This document shows positions 9,343 through 18,003 of a DNA stretch of 64,000 nucleotides, one piece after another. Position 1 is the stretch's first letter. Each line of letters starts with the position of its first letter. The stretch spans positions 90,759 to 154,758 of the forward strand of contig JAPKCM010000003.1 of assembly GCA_028822935.1 (NCBI GenBank), in the 5' to 3' direction. Origin of the DNA: Akkermansiaceae bacterium. Its GTDB lineage: Bacteria; Verrucomicrobiota; Verrucomicrobiia; Verrucomicrobiales; Akkermansiaceae. The position numbers and the translations under genes were made by a program. The notes beneath the pieces are model-generated. The model had not been told where the DNA came from, searched no databases, and saw only the letters and a list, made by a program, of their open reading frames with translations.

Positions 9343-11427
9343 TTAATCTTCGATCATCACCCGCAGGCGCAGGTATCTCACAGGTGCCTGCCCGGCAGGT
9401 TCGTTGAGCAACCGGGCGGTGACAATTTCAACGCCCCAGTCTGTTGTTTTATTCACAGTTGGGATTTCGAGATCGGCGGCGTGACACGGCCGCCAATCCT
9501 GCAGGTCGGTGGATTTTTCAATCATGGTGCTGACGCCCCGCGGCAGTGACCGGCGGCGATATCTTAAGATTTTTTCACCGGGGGTCGCACCACGCAGCAC
9601 TTCGATCGGAGCGGTGCTCTCGACGCTCCTCGGATCAAGGCCCGAGCCGAACTCCAGGGTGTTGCTCAACCCATCCGCGTCGGGATCGGCCAGCAGGGCG
9701 GTCATCACGCCCGAGGCACGTTCCACTTCTGAGAAGTGCTCGGCAAGCCACGCCTCATAAGGGCTCACCGGCTCTGTCACTTCGAGCACTTGATCGACGG
9801 CAACGTTGAAAAATCGCTGTTCGATGCCGCTCGGCCAACGCACTTTCACGAGATGGACGGGGGCAGCGGACGCGCCAAGGCCGAAGTGGGCGAGCTTCTC
9901 GCTTTGCGTCAGGTAGTGACTACCGCCGCTGATCTCGCGGTGCTGCACGGGCGCACCATCACCCGACATAATTGTCACCACCGCACCAATGCCGTCGCGG
10001 TTCGAGTATCGGCCGCGTGGCTTGACCCGCAGCCAGTGATTGCCGTTGGCCAAATCGTTGCGATAGAGAATCGGGGCACCAGAGTTGTTGACGATAAAAA
10101 GATCGAGGTCACCATCCTTGTCGTAATCAAAAACCAGCAGCCCCTTTCCGGTTCCAGTATCGGTGATGCCCACGGAGGAGGAGATATCAGTGAAAGTCCC
10201 GCCGTCGTTGCGCCACAGTTTCGTGGGGTCGGTGTTGAATGGTGCTTCGCTTTCCCACCGGTCGGTCTCGAAGCCGTTGGTCATCGCCAGATCGAGATCG
10301 CCGTCGTTGTCGTAATCGAAAAACGCCGCACCCCATCCCCAACCGCCATCACGCACGCCGGCGATATCCGTGGTGTCTTCGAAAACGCGATCCCCACGGT
10401 TTCGATAGAGTCGGTTACCGCTCACGCCCCATCCGAGAATCGGTACCTCCGGTCGACGGGATTCGTAGATCGAAGTGAAGAACAGATCCGGCAATCCGTC
10501 GCCGTCGTAGTCACCCACCGCCAAACCCATACCATTTTCTTCACCCCCGATCCGCGCCTGTTCGGTGCCATCGGCAAATGTTCCGTCGCGCTTGTTCCAA
10601 AAAATACGACTAGTCTCGAAATCGCCGGCAACCACCAGATCCGGCCAACCGTCGAGATCGAGATCGGTCAACCTGGAAGTGAAGGCCTGCGTCGTAAACT
10701 CCGGTGGCCCTCCCACCTGCGGGTCATCCCACATCTCCACCCCGGCACCGGTGGTGACGTCGATAAACCCTCCCGGCAATCCAGTGTTCATGAGGAGAAC
10801 AGAACGGTTTTCGGGCCCGGTCACCGCCCATTGGCAGGTATGAAGATCGAGTCTACCGTCACGATTGTAGTCACCGAAGCAAACGCTAAACCCGGAGTGC
10901 CAGTTCGGCGACTCAAGGTCGGCACCCCACAGCTGGGATTGCTCGAAAAAAGTCCCGTCCCCACCGTTCACATACAGTAAATTGCGCAAGGGATCCCCCG
11001 ATTCGTCAGCGACGCTGATATACAAATCAGCATCTCCATCGTTGTCGATATCTCCCCACCCGGCGCCGTTGCTCGGTGCAACCAGATTAATGCCCGCAAG
11101 TTGGCTGGCATTTTCAAATGTCCCGTCGCCGCGATTGCGAAAAAGGATATCCGTATCACGGTAGCGTGTGACGAGCAGGTCACTCCAACCGTCATTGTCG
11201 TAATCCGCGACCGCCGCTCCGCCCGTCATCACCTGGGGCGTAAGCTTTACCCATCCTGCAGGTGGCGCCCATTGTATGTAGTCAATCCCGGCGGCGGCGG
11301 TCACATCAACGAAGGATTCTTCCGCCGTGGCTTCCGGGCGGCATACAACCAGTGAAACAAACGTGAACACGCCAACAACGCTCGCTCGGAGCGACTTCAA
11401 CTCTAGCCATTGGCAACTCAAAAGCAT
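9343..11427 (-). CDS. secreted CRTAC1/UnbV-like protein (FG-GAP/VCBS propeller plus ASPIC domain)
   Basis: The protein has 694 residues with an N-terminal hydrophobic export signal. Repeated units of the type DYDNDGWSDLLVT, GDIDNDGDADLYIS and DYDKDGDLDLFIV follow, giving a calcium-binding FG-GAP/VCBS beta-propeller over about residues 60-450. An ASPIC/UnbV-type domain follows (NHWLRVKPRGRYSNRDGIGAVV and HFGLGASAAPVHLVKVRWPSG regions). The last 130 residues contain a DPDADGLSNTLEFGSGLDP segment and a small beta domain also seen at the end of the neighbouring CotH-like protein. Proteins of this family are extracytoplasmic and are often linked to polysaccharide or adhesion functions, but no enzyme activity is established. 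A TTG about 10 codons downstream of the ATG is an alternative start that gives a cleaner signal peptide. Confidence 0.85.
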   Translation of the reverse strand: MLLSCQWLELKSLRASVVGVFTFVSLVVCRPEATAEESFVDVTAAAGIDYIQWAPPAGWVKLTPQVMTGGAAVADYDNDGWSDLLVTRYRDTDILFRNRGDGTFENASQLAGINLVAPSNGAGWGDIDNDGDADLYISVADESGDPLRNLLYVNGGDGTFFEQSQLWGADLESPNWHSGFSVCFGDYNRDGRLDLHTCQWAVTGPENRSVLLMNTGLPGGFIDVTTGAGVEMWDDPQVGGPPEFTTQAFTSRLTDLDLDGWPDLVVAGDFETSRIFWNKRDGTFADGTEQARIGGEENGMGLAVGDYDGDGLPDLFFTSIYESRRPEVPILGWGVSGNRLYRNRGDRVFEDTTDIAGVRDGGWGWGAAFFDYDNDGDLDLAMTNGFETDRWESEAPFNTDPTKLWRNDGGTFTDISSSVGITDTGTGKGLLVFDYDKDGDLDLFIVNNSGAPILYRNDLANGNHWLRVKPRGRYSNRDGIGAVVTIMSGDGAPVQHREISGGSHYLTQSEKLAHFGLGASAAPVHLVKVRWPSGIEQRFFNVAVDQVLEVTEPVSPYEAWLAEHFSEVERASGVMTALLADPDADGLSNTLEFGSGLDPRSVESTAPIEVLRGATPGEKILRYRRRSLPRGVSTMIEKSTDLQDWRPCHAADLEIPTVNKTTDWGVEIVTARLLNEPAGQAPVRYLRLRVMIED

Positions 11428-11755
11428 TCGAGGTCAAGCTGCCGTCGGCCCGCTTGCTTGTCTATGTATTTTTGCAGCGTCGATTTCTGCGCCACCGCGG
11501 TCGCAGCCCCAAGTGAATTCAAGAAACACAGGTCTGAGCAGCTGACACCAAAGGCACAACTCCCCTCGCTGTAAAGCCACGCAGGCCTCAACAAGGTGGA
11601 GCAACGATGGGGCCGATGGCTCGGCAATATGACCAACGGCAACTCATTCAAACGGTCCCGATTCCATCTTCCAGACAATCCTTCATTGATTCGCCTTCCA
11701 GAATCCGTAGGCTTAGGTTTCTTCCAACTTCTCAGCTGCCACCATTTAACACCCC
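11428..11755. other. divergent intergenic region, no gene recognised
   Basis: This 328-base region separates two divergently transcribed secreted-protein genes and should carry both promoters. An open frame crosses it on the minus strand, but the product is compositionally odd and unlike anything I recognise. No RNA gene or clear -35/-10 pair was seen. Confidence 0.4.
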
Positions 11756-14700
11756 ATGACTGCAAGAGCATCCGTTTTTTCGCTCCCCTTCGCTATTACC
11801 GTCCTCGCGATTACGTCGTTCGCCGTGCCCAACGCGCACGCCGCGACCTTGACTGACGCCAAAATCAGCGAATTCGTCGCCACCAACAACGGCGGTATCG
11901 TCGATGAGGACGGCGACCGCGAGGATTGGATCGAAATTTGGAACACCTCAGGGGTCGCCGGGGATCTCGGCGGCTGGTATTTGACCGACGATCCGACCAT
12001 TCCCACCAAGTGGGAGTTTCCAGCAATCGAGATGACGAGCGGCGGGTATTCGGTGATTTTCGCTTCCGGCAAAGACCGGGCGAACGTAGCGGGCGATTCT
12101 CACACCAACTTCCGCCTGCAACAAGAGGCTGGCGGATACCTCGCACTGGTAAAGCCTGACGGGGTCACCATCGCCAGCGAATTTACTGACTACCCGGAGC
12201 AATCCAAAGACATCGCCTACGGAGTTGGCATTGAGGGCGAAACTCCGGTCACCTTTTTCTCCGCCGGGGCTCAGGCAAAATGGCACGTACCCACGAGACC
12301 AGTGGCCAATTGGACAAGAACTGACTTTGACGACTCGACATGGAACGCTGGTGCCACGGGAATCGGCTATGACAGCCCCGGGGGTGCCTATGAATCGCTG
12401 CTGGGAGAAGACGGCAACGTCCGCTCTGAAATGCTCTCCCAGAACGCCACGCTCTACATCAGGATCCCGTTCGAAGTCGCCGACCCGACGGGCATCAGCA
12501 ACCTGAGCTTGCGCCTGAAATGGGAGGATGGCTTCGTTGCCCACCTGAACGGCACGGAATTCCACAAAGAATCCGCGCCAACGAATCCTGTGTGGAACTC
12601 CACCGCGGAGAGTAACCGGAACGAGGTCAACGCGCAGACCTTCTTCGAATACGCCGTGGACGAAGGCGGGCTGGTGGCAGGCAACAACGTGTTGACCATC
12701 CAAGGTCTCAACAGTAGCTCCAGCAGCTCGGACCTCCTCTTTGTTCCTGAACTAGTGGGCATCTTCAAAGACACCACCAACCTAGTTGAAGGCTACTTCG
12801 TCGATCCGACACCGGATGCGGAGAACGGCGAGCGGGTGAACGGCATTGTCGAAGACACCAAGTTCAGCATCGATCGCGGCTTCTTCGAAGCGCCCATCGA
12901 AGTCGCCATCACGACCAACGTGCCCGACGCGGAAATCCGCTACACAACGGACGGGACGCCGCCCAGCGAGACTGCGGGAACACTTTACAGCGGGCCAGTC
13001 AGGATCAGCGGGACGTCGGTGCTGCGGGCGATCGGATACAAGCCCGGTTTCCGCTCGACCAGTGTCGATACGCACACCTATATTTTTGCAGCCGATGTCT
13101 ACGGTCCGGACGTGGTCGATGGGCTCAAGGCGGTGCCGACGATCTCGTTGGTCACCGAGAATACTAATTTCTTAAACGAGAACGCGGCCAACGACTACGG
13201 CGAATATAAATCCTCCATCGAGATGATCTACGCCGATGACTCGCCGGGCTTTCAGGAAGATGCAGGGATGACCAATTTCGGCGGGCGCTTCACCCGCTTC
13301 GATAAGAAAAGTTTCCGCCTCTACTTCCGTAAGGAGTATGGCGCGGGCAAGCTGCGCCACCCCATCTTCGACGGCCACGAATACAAAAATTTCCAACCAG
13401 CAGAAGAGTTCGATGCCATCAACCTGCGCAGCGGCTCGCACGACATGACGAATCGCGGTGCCTACATGGGCCCTCGCTTTGCCGATGACTCGATGCTGGA
13501 GATGGGCCAGATTGCGCCGCACGGACGTTTCGTGCATGTCTATCTCAACGGTCAATACTGGGGGCAGTACCACTTGCGTGAACGCTGGAACGCCGAAATG
13601 GCATCCAGCTACTTCGGAGGCGAAAAGGAAGACTATGACGCGATCAGCGCCAACAACTCTGGCGAGCAATTTCTGGCGGGAACAGCCTACGATGGCACAG
13701 CAGCATTCTGGACCGAGACGCGGAACCTTGTGCGGGGTCCTGACCCGTTCGTCAACTCGGCCGAGAACATCGACATCGCCAACCTGATCGATTTCATGTT
13801 GCTGTGGACGAGTGGCGAATGCGAAAGCGAGTTCCGCGCCTTTGGTTCGGAATCACGTGGGGTGCCTTTCAAGTTCATGGTCAGGGATCCCGACGGCTTC
13901 ATGCCGAACGGGGGCTGGAATCATGACCACGCCGTCACCCATAATGGCCCGCTCAACGCCATGCCCGAACTGCGGACCGGCGGAAACCCCGACTACGACA
14001 TCCTGGTGGCGGACCGGATCCACAAACATTTCTTCAATGACGGTGCCTTGACCGCCGAAATGAGCGTCGAGCGCTTGCGCAAGCGCTTCGAGGAGATGCG
14101 GCCCGGGTTCGAAGCCGAGGCACGCCGGTGGGATTATCAGACGGTCAATTCATGGGAGGCCTACGTGAACGGTTGGCTCAACAGCAAGTTACCGCAGCGC
14201 TCAACAAGTATGCTCCAGAGGCTCCGGCAGGCCGGCATGTACCCCAACCTCATTGCGCCCGCCCTCAGCCAACACGGGGGCTCCATTCCAGGAGGAGGTG
14301 GTGTTACTATGAACACTAATACTACCGCGATCTACTACACCATCGATGGCTCGGACCCCCGGCTTTCGGGTGGCTCCGTGAGCCCCACTGCCGCCAATGC
14401 CACCTTTTCCAATGATGTCCGCGATCCAGAGGACTTCATCACTACCGGCGACGTCTGGAAGTTTCTCGATGATGGCAGCAACCAAGGAACAGACTGGCGA
14501 ACAGTGGCCTTTGATGACGCCTCTTGGAAAAGCGGACCTTCCCGGTTGGGCTACGGCGAGTCCGGTCTCGGAACAATCGTGGAGTCAATCGACACCGATC
14601 TCGTTTCGGATGGTAAACAAAAAAATGCCACAACCTACTTCCGCAAGCAGGTCATGATTACCGACCCCGCCGACTTTTCCTCCTTCGCCGTCCGGTTGCG

Positions 14701-15985
14701 CTATGACGATGGCGCCATCGTTTATCTTAATGGAGTTGCAGTTGCTAATACCGGTAACCTGCCCTCCAATCCAAGCTTTGACACCTTTGCCTCAACCCGG
14801 ACCCCCAGCGAGAGCGTCTACTATGATTATCCTGTCCCCTCGGCGCAATTCATCAATGGGATGAACACCATTGCGGTGGAGATTCACAACCAAACCGCCG
14901 GAAGTTCCGACATCCAATTTGACCTCGTCCTGGCCGGTGTAATCGATCTCACCAATGGTAACAATGTCACCGAACCGGTCATGTTTGATGGCCCAACAGT
15001 ATTCAACGCGCGTAGCTTCAACAGCAGCACCAACGAATGGAGTGCTTTAACCACCACCTTCTTCACTCTCGATACCATTCCGGCTGATGACACGAACCTT
15101 GTCGTCTCGGAAATTCACTACCGCCCCGCCGATCCCACCTCGGCAGAAGAGATCGCGATTTCCTCCGACCGAGACGACTACGAATTCATCGAACTCCTCA
15201 ATACCTCCGCTCAAGCGATTGATCTCTCCGGAGTTTCATTCGCGACCGGAATCGACTTCCGCTTCGCCGAAAACACCATCATCGAAGGCGGAGGGCGCAT
15301 TGTCCTAGCCAAAGATCTTGCCGCATTTAGCGCTCGGTATAAAGACCTTCCTGCGGGGACAATCGCAGGAGAATACTCCGGAAGGCTCAACAACGACGGA
15401 GAACAAGTCGTCCTCCGCAAAACCGGCGGACTCATTATTCAGGACTTCGCCTACAATGACCAAGAGCCTTGGCCCCTCCTTGCCGATGGTCAGGGATACT
15501 CCATGATTTATACTGGAACCGATCCGACAATGGGCTCCGATTGGTCGGAGCATGCCCTCATTGGAGGAGCTCCCGGAGAAGCCGACACCGCACTCGTAAC
15601 CGGCTACGATGCCTGGAAACTCGCCAACAATATTACCGACGATCAGAGCGACGACGACAAGGATGGCCTGTCCGCCTTTGCCGAGTATGCCACTGGAAAC
15701 GATCCTTCCGTTCCAAACCACGGCCCTGCCACGACAGCCGGATTGGTAACCGTCGATGCTGATGGATTCTTCTCGATCACCTACCAGCAAAACCTCGCTG
15801 CGTCGGATGTCTCTTTCACAATTCAAGAATCACCTGATCTCCTAAGCTGGACAGATGCCGCCAACCCCGTCTTGGTCGAGGAGGTTCTCAATGCTGAAAA
15901 CCAGACCAAGAAAGTCACCGAACGGCTTTCCACTCCGCTGACTTCCGGTTCCCCCCGCTTCCTGCGAGTGCTCATGGTTCGATAG
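11756..15985 (+). CDS. large secreted CotH-kinase-family protein with lamin-tail and chitobiase-like domains
   Basis: This 1,409-residue exported protein starts with a signal peptide ending near AHAAT. The order is: lamin-tail domain (about 33-145), a jelly-roll-like module (about 175-330, with WTRTDFDDSTWNAGATGIGYD), a chitobiase/Fn3-like domain (about 375-445, YTTDGTPPS), a CotH kinase-like domain (about 465-800), and a second chitobiase-like domain (YYTIDGSDPR) interrupted by a second jelly-roll module. A second lamin-tail domain (about 1115-1260) and a C-terminal module with SDDDKDGLSAFAEYATGNDP complete it. CotH domains are atypical secreted kinases in spore coat proteins. In Verrucomicrobia they occur in large surface proteins of unknown role. 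It ends 9 bases from the convergent next gene. Confidence 0.87.
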   Translation: MTARASVFSLPFAITVLAITSFAVPNAHAATLTDAKISEFVATNNGGIVDEDGDREDWIEIWNTSGVAGDLGGWYLTDDPTIPTKWEFPAIEMTSGGYSVIFASGKDRANVAGDSHTNFRLQQEAGGYLALVKPDGVTIASEFTDYPEQSKDIAYGVGIEGETPVTFFSAGAQAKWHVPTRPVANWTRTDFDDSTWNAGATGIGYDSPGGAYESLLGEDGNVRSEMLSQNATLYIRIPFEVADPTGISNLSLRLKWEDGFVAHLNGTEFHKESAPTNPVWNSTAESNRNEVNAQTFFEYAVDEGGLVAGNNVLTIQGLNSSSSSSDLLFVPELVGIFKDTTNLVEGYFVDPTPDAENGERVNGIVEDTKFSIDRGFFEAPIEVAITTNVPDAEIRYTTDGTPPSETAGTLYSGPVRISGTSVLRAIGYKPGFRSTSVDTHTYIFAADVYGPDVVDGLKAVPTISLVTENTNFLNENAANDYGEYKSSIEMIYADDSPGFQEDAGMTNFGGRFTRFDKKSFRLYFRKEYGAGKLRHPIFDGHEYKNFQPAEEFDAINLRSGSHDMTNRGAYMGPRFADDSMLEMGQIAPHGRFVHVYLNGQYWGQYHLRERWNAEMASSYFGGEKEDYDAISANNSGEQFLAGTAYDGTAAFWTETRNLVRGPDPFVNSAENIDIANLIDFMLLWTSGECESEFRAFGSESRGVPFKFMVRDPDGFMPNGGWNHDHAVTHNGPLNAMPELRTGGNPDYDILVADRIHKHFFNDGALTAEMSVERLRKRFEEMRPGFEAEARRWDYQTVNSWEAYVNGWLNSKLPQRSTSMLQRLRQAGMYPNLIAPALSQHGGSIPGGGGVTMNTNTTAIYYTIDGSDPRLSGGSVSPTAANATFSNDVRDPEDFITTGDVWKFLDDGSNQGTDWRTVAFDDASWKSGPSRLGYGESGLGTIVESIDTDLVSDGKQKNATTYFRKQVMITDPADFSSFAVRLRYDDGAIVYLNGVAVANTGNLPSNPSFDTFASTRTPSESVYYDYPVPSAQFINGMNTIAVEIHNQTAGSSDIQFDLVLAGVIDLTNGNNVTEPVMFDGPTVFNARSFNSSTNEWSALTTTFFTLDTIPADDTNLVVSEIHYRPADPTSAEEIAISSDRDDYEFIELLNTSAQAIDLSGVSFATGIDFRFAENTIIEGGGRIVLAKDLAAFSARYKDLPAGTIAGEYSGRLNNDGEQVVLRKTGGLIIQDFAYNDQEPWPLLADGQGYSMIYTGTDPTMGSDWSEHALIGGAPGEADTALVTGYDAWKLANNITDDQSDDDKDGLSAFAEYATGNDPSVPNHGPATTAGLVTVDADGFFSITYQQNLAASDVSFTIQESPDLLSWTDAANPVLVEEVLNAENQTKKVTERLSTPLTSGSPRFLRVLMVR

Positions 15986-15993
15986 TAACCCGA

Positions 15994-16911
15994 TTATTCG
16001 ATCACTTCGTAATCTTCTTTCTCATCGAAGTTGATGTAGATCCGCTCGTTATTCTCTTTCTTGCTGTAGCCGAGCTTACCCTTGAGCTTGACCGTCTTGC
16101 CAACGAGTTCCTTGAGAGTTTCCTCGGTCACCTCGTCCTTCTTGAGCTTGTCGATTTTTCCGCTTCCGTAGAAGTCGTGACTCTCGCCCTCGAAGATCAC
16201 GTAGATATTCTTCTTATCCCCTGAGATGCGGACTTCTTTCACCTTCCCCTGGAAAGTGGCCTTCTTGTTCCTAAGTGAGACCAATTGCTCCCCGTCGGCT
16301 GAAGTATAAACGTCTTTTTTCGGAAGAAGATCAACCGGATTCACGAAGGTGATATCGAAGACGCCATCGATTTGGATCTTCTTTTCGGTGAGCATCCAGC
16401 CGATCACCTTGACATGTTTCCCGGTGATGTGCTCGGCCGATCCTTTGATCAATTGCCCGGTCACTCCAGCGGGTGACTTAAATTCCAAAACACCCTCCGC
16501 ATCACCGCTGCGCACTTCGCCAAAGAGCAGGACCCACTTACCCACGTTCTCTTCAAACTGACTGCGATTTTTCGAGGACAGCTCGGCCATCTCTTTTTTA
16601 AGTGGACGCTCGTCCGTTTTCACCGCTTCGCGCTTCTTGGCACGCGGCTTGGGAGCCACCGTGGCAACTACCTCTGGCGAAACTTCCTTAGGCACATCGT
16701 CCTTCGTCATCGCCATCATTCCCCCCACCGCGAGACCCAGTAACGCGATCAAGCCAACAATAATGATCCAGGTCTTGTTTCCCCCTCCTGGAGTCGGAGC
16801 CAGGGAAACCCGAGTTGGCGGAACTTGTCCAGCGCCCGGAGATCCGGGTGGAGGGGTCTGTAACTGAGGTTTCGCGGGAGTGCCTTGGGGAGCTTGCTGG
16901 CCGACGGTCAT
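15994..16911 (-). CDS. membrane-anchored protein with two OB-fold-like domains, function unknown
   Basis: I chose the ATG at 16911 because AAGGAAG lies just upstream of it. An in-frame ATG 21 codons further up would add an unlikely leader. The 305-residue product has a Pro/Gly-rich N-terminus, one transmembrane helix around residues 50-70 (WIIIVGLIALLGLAVGGMMA) and a Lys-rich stretch. It then has two beta-rich stretches that each resemble OB-fold 'nucleic-acid-binding-like' domains (WVLLFGEVRSGDAEGVLEF; KATFQGKVKEVRISGDKKNI). Similar OB-fold domains in exported proteins need not bind nucleic acid. No partner is suggested by position. Confidence 0.7.
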   Translation of the reverse strand: MTVGQQAPQGTPAKPQLQTPPPGSPGAGQVPPTRVSLAPTPGGGNKTWIIIVGLIALLGLAVGGMMAMTKDDVPKEVSPEVVATVAPKPRAKKREAVKTDERPLKKEMAELSSKNRSQFEENVGKWVLLFGEVRSGDAEGVLEFKSPAGVTGQLIKGSAEHITGKHVKVIGWMLTEKKIQIDGVFDITFVNPVDLLPKKDVYTSADGEQLVSLRNKKATFQGKVKEVRISGDKKNIYVIFEGESHDFYGSGKIDKLKKDEVTEETLKELVGKTVKLKGKLGYSKKENNERIYINFDEKEDYEVIE

Positions 16912-17021
16912 GAACTTCCTTTTATAAACCAGCGCAAAAAAAAGCGATATTCTTCCTGAACAAATGAGCACCAAAAACCCCCACTTAAAAAGTGAGGCTT
17001 TCTCGTTGAAAAAGTCAGAAT

Positions 17022-17286
17022 CTAGTAACCAGAGTGCCCTCGGTGTGAGCGCTGATTGTGGTGGCCTTGATTGCCATAATGCCGCCCACGATTGTAGTAA
17101 CCGTAATGATTATCCTGCTTATGACGGGGTTTCGAGATGCTATACCCGATGAGTCCGGCCGCAGCCACTCCGATGAGCGCACCTTCAGGAGTCACGCTCT
17201 TCGCCGCGCGCCCTTGTTGATCGTGGGTTCTGGTGCAGCTCACGCTCAGAGTTGCGGCGAGAGAAATGGCAGTAACTTTTAAACAT
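17022..17286 (-). pseudogene. small glycine-zipper lipoprotein gene with an apparent 1-base frameshift in its signal peptide
   Basis: From a GTG at 17243 the frame encodes 73 residues: a glycine-zipper-like stretch (PEGALIGVAAAGLIGYSIS) and a Tyr/Gly/His/Arg-rich tail. Upstream in the same frame are the residues KVTAISLAATLSVSC, an excellent lipoprotein signal with a lipobox cysteine, but no start codon in that frame. The only ATG (17286) reads ATG TTT AAA AGT, one base out of frame. Removing one A of the AAAA run gives MFKVTAISLAATLSVSC, a complete lipoprotein start. The extra A is therefore a sequencing error, a recent frameshift or a slippage site. If intact, the product would be an outer-membrane-type lipoprotein of unknown role. 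Confidence 0.65.
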
Positions 17287-17364
17287 GATTTATTTGTGGG
17301 ATCTCACGAGACCACGAACCCCTCGGGTTTATTCAACGGACAATGAAATTCTCATGAATTGAAA

Positions 17365-17949
17365 TCACTTCTTTTTCTCGGGAGCTTCTTTTTTGAGTTC
17401 CTCTTTTTTTTCGGCCACTGGAGCATCAGGAACGAATTTCAGCACGGTGCCGTTGATGCAGAAACGCTTGTCGGTAGGGGTCTTAAAACCCTCACCTTTA
17501 AAAACATGGCCGAGGTGGCCATCACAAATCGCGCAACGAATTTCGGTGCGAGCGTAGCCAAGATGGAAGTCGGTCGTGCTCTTGATGTTTTTCGCTTTCG
17601 AAGGGTCATAAAACGAAGGCCAGCCGCAGTGGGAATCAAATTTCTCTTTCGATGAGAAGAGCTCCGCATTGCAGCCCGCACAGTGGTAAGTGCCAGCGCC
17701 TTGCTTCTTGAACTGATCATAAACTTTTCCATTCGCTCGCTCCGTTCCGTCCTCGCGCAGAATGCGATACTGCTCGGGCGTGAGGATTTTCTTCCACTCC
17801 TCATCAGTTTTCTTCACCGGCTTCGCAGGCTCCTCGGGCTTTTTCTCCAAGGTGACCATCGGCTTCTTCTCTTGGGAATGGACATCGCACGTCAGAAACG
17901 CCAGCACGGTGAGACAGCTGAGAAACTTAAGGAGGTTTTTCTTCTTCAT
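17365..17949 (-). CDS. msrB: exported peptide-methionine (R)-S-oxide reductase
   Basis: MsrB reduces methionine-R-sulfoxide in oxidised proteins. This 194-residue form begins with a signal peptide (KKKNLLKFLSCLTVLAFLTC), so it should act outside the cytoplasm. The SelR domain spans about 50-175: zinc ligands in CAGC and CAIC, the HCGWPSF active-site segment, and the catalytic cysteine in RFCING. The C-terminus is a Lys/Glu-rich tail of about 20 residues not needed for the fold. It is transcribed alone; the helicase gene upstream on the same strand starts about 3 kb away and ends 54 bases before it. Confidence 0.93.
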   Translation of the reverse strand: MKKKNLLKFLSCLTVLAFLTCDVHSQEKKPMVTLEKKPEEPAKPVKKTDEEWKKILTPEQYRILREDGTERANGKVYDQFKKQGAGTYHCAGCNAELFSSKEKFDSHCGWPSFYDPSKAKNIKSTTDFHLGYARTEIRCAICDGHLGHVFKGEGFKTPTDKRFCINGTVLKFVPDAPVAEKKEELKKEAPEKKK

Positions 17950-18003
17950 GATGCTAGGAGGCTAGCCTCAAAAGATTCTTCAGTCAAATCTCCCACGCGT
18001 GCC

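Noticed and set aside
9736..10980. 414-codon open frame on the plus strand opposite the CRTAC1-like gene
   Set aside because: The minus-strand product has repeated FG-GAP motifs, so this frame is a shadow of those repeats.
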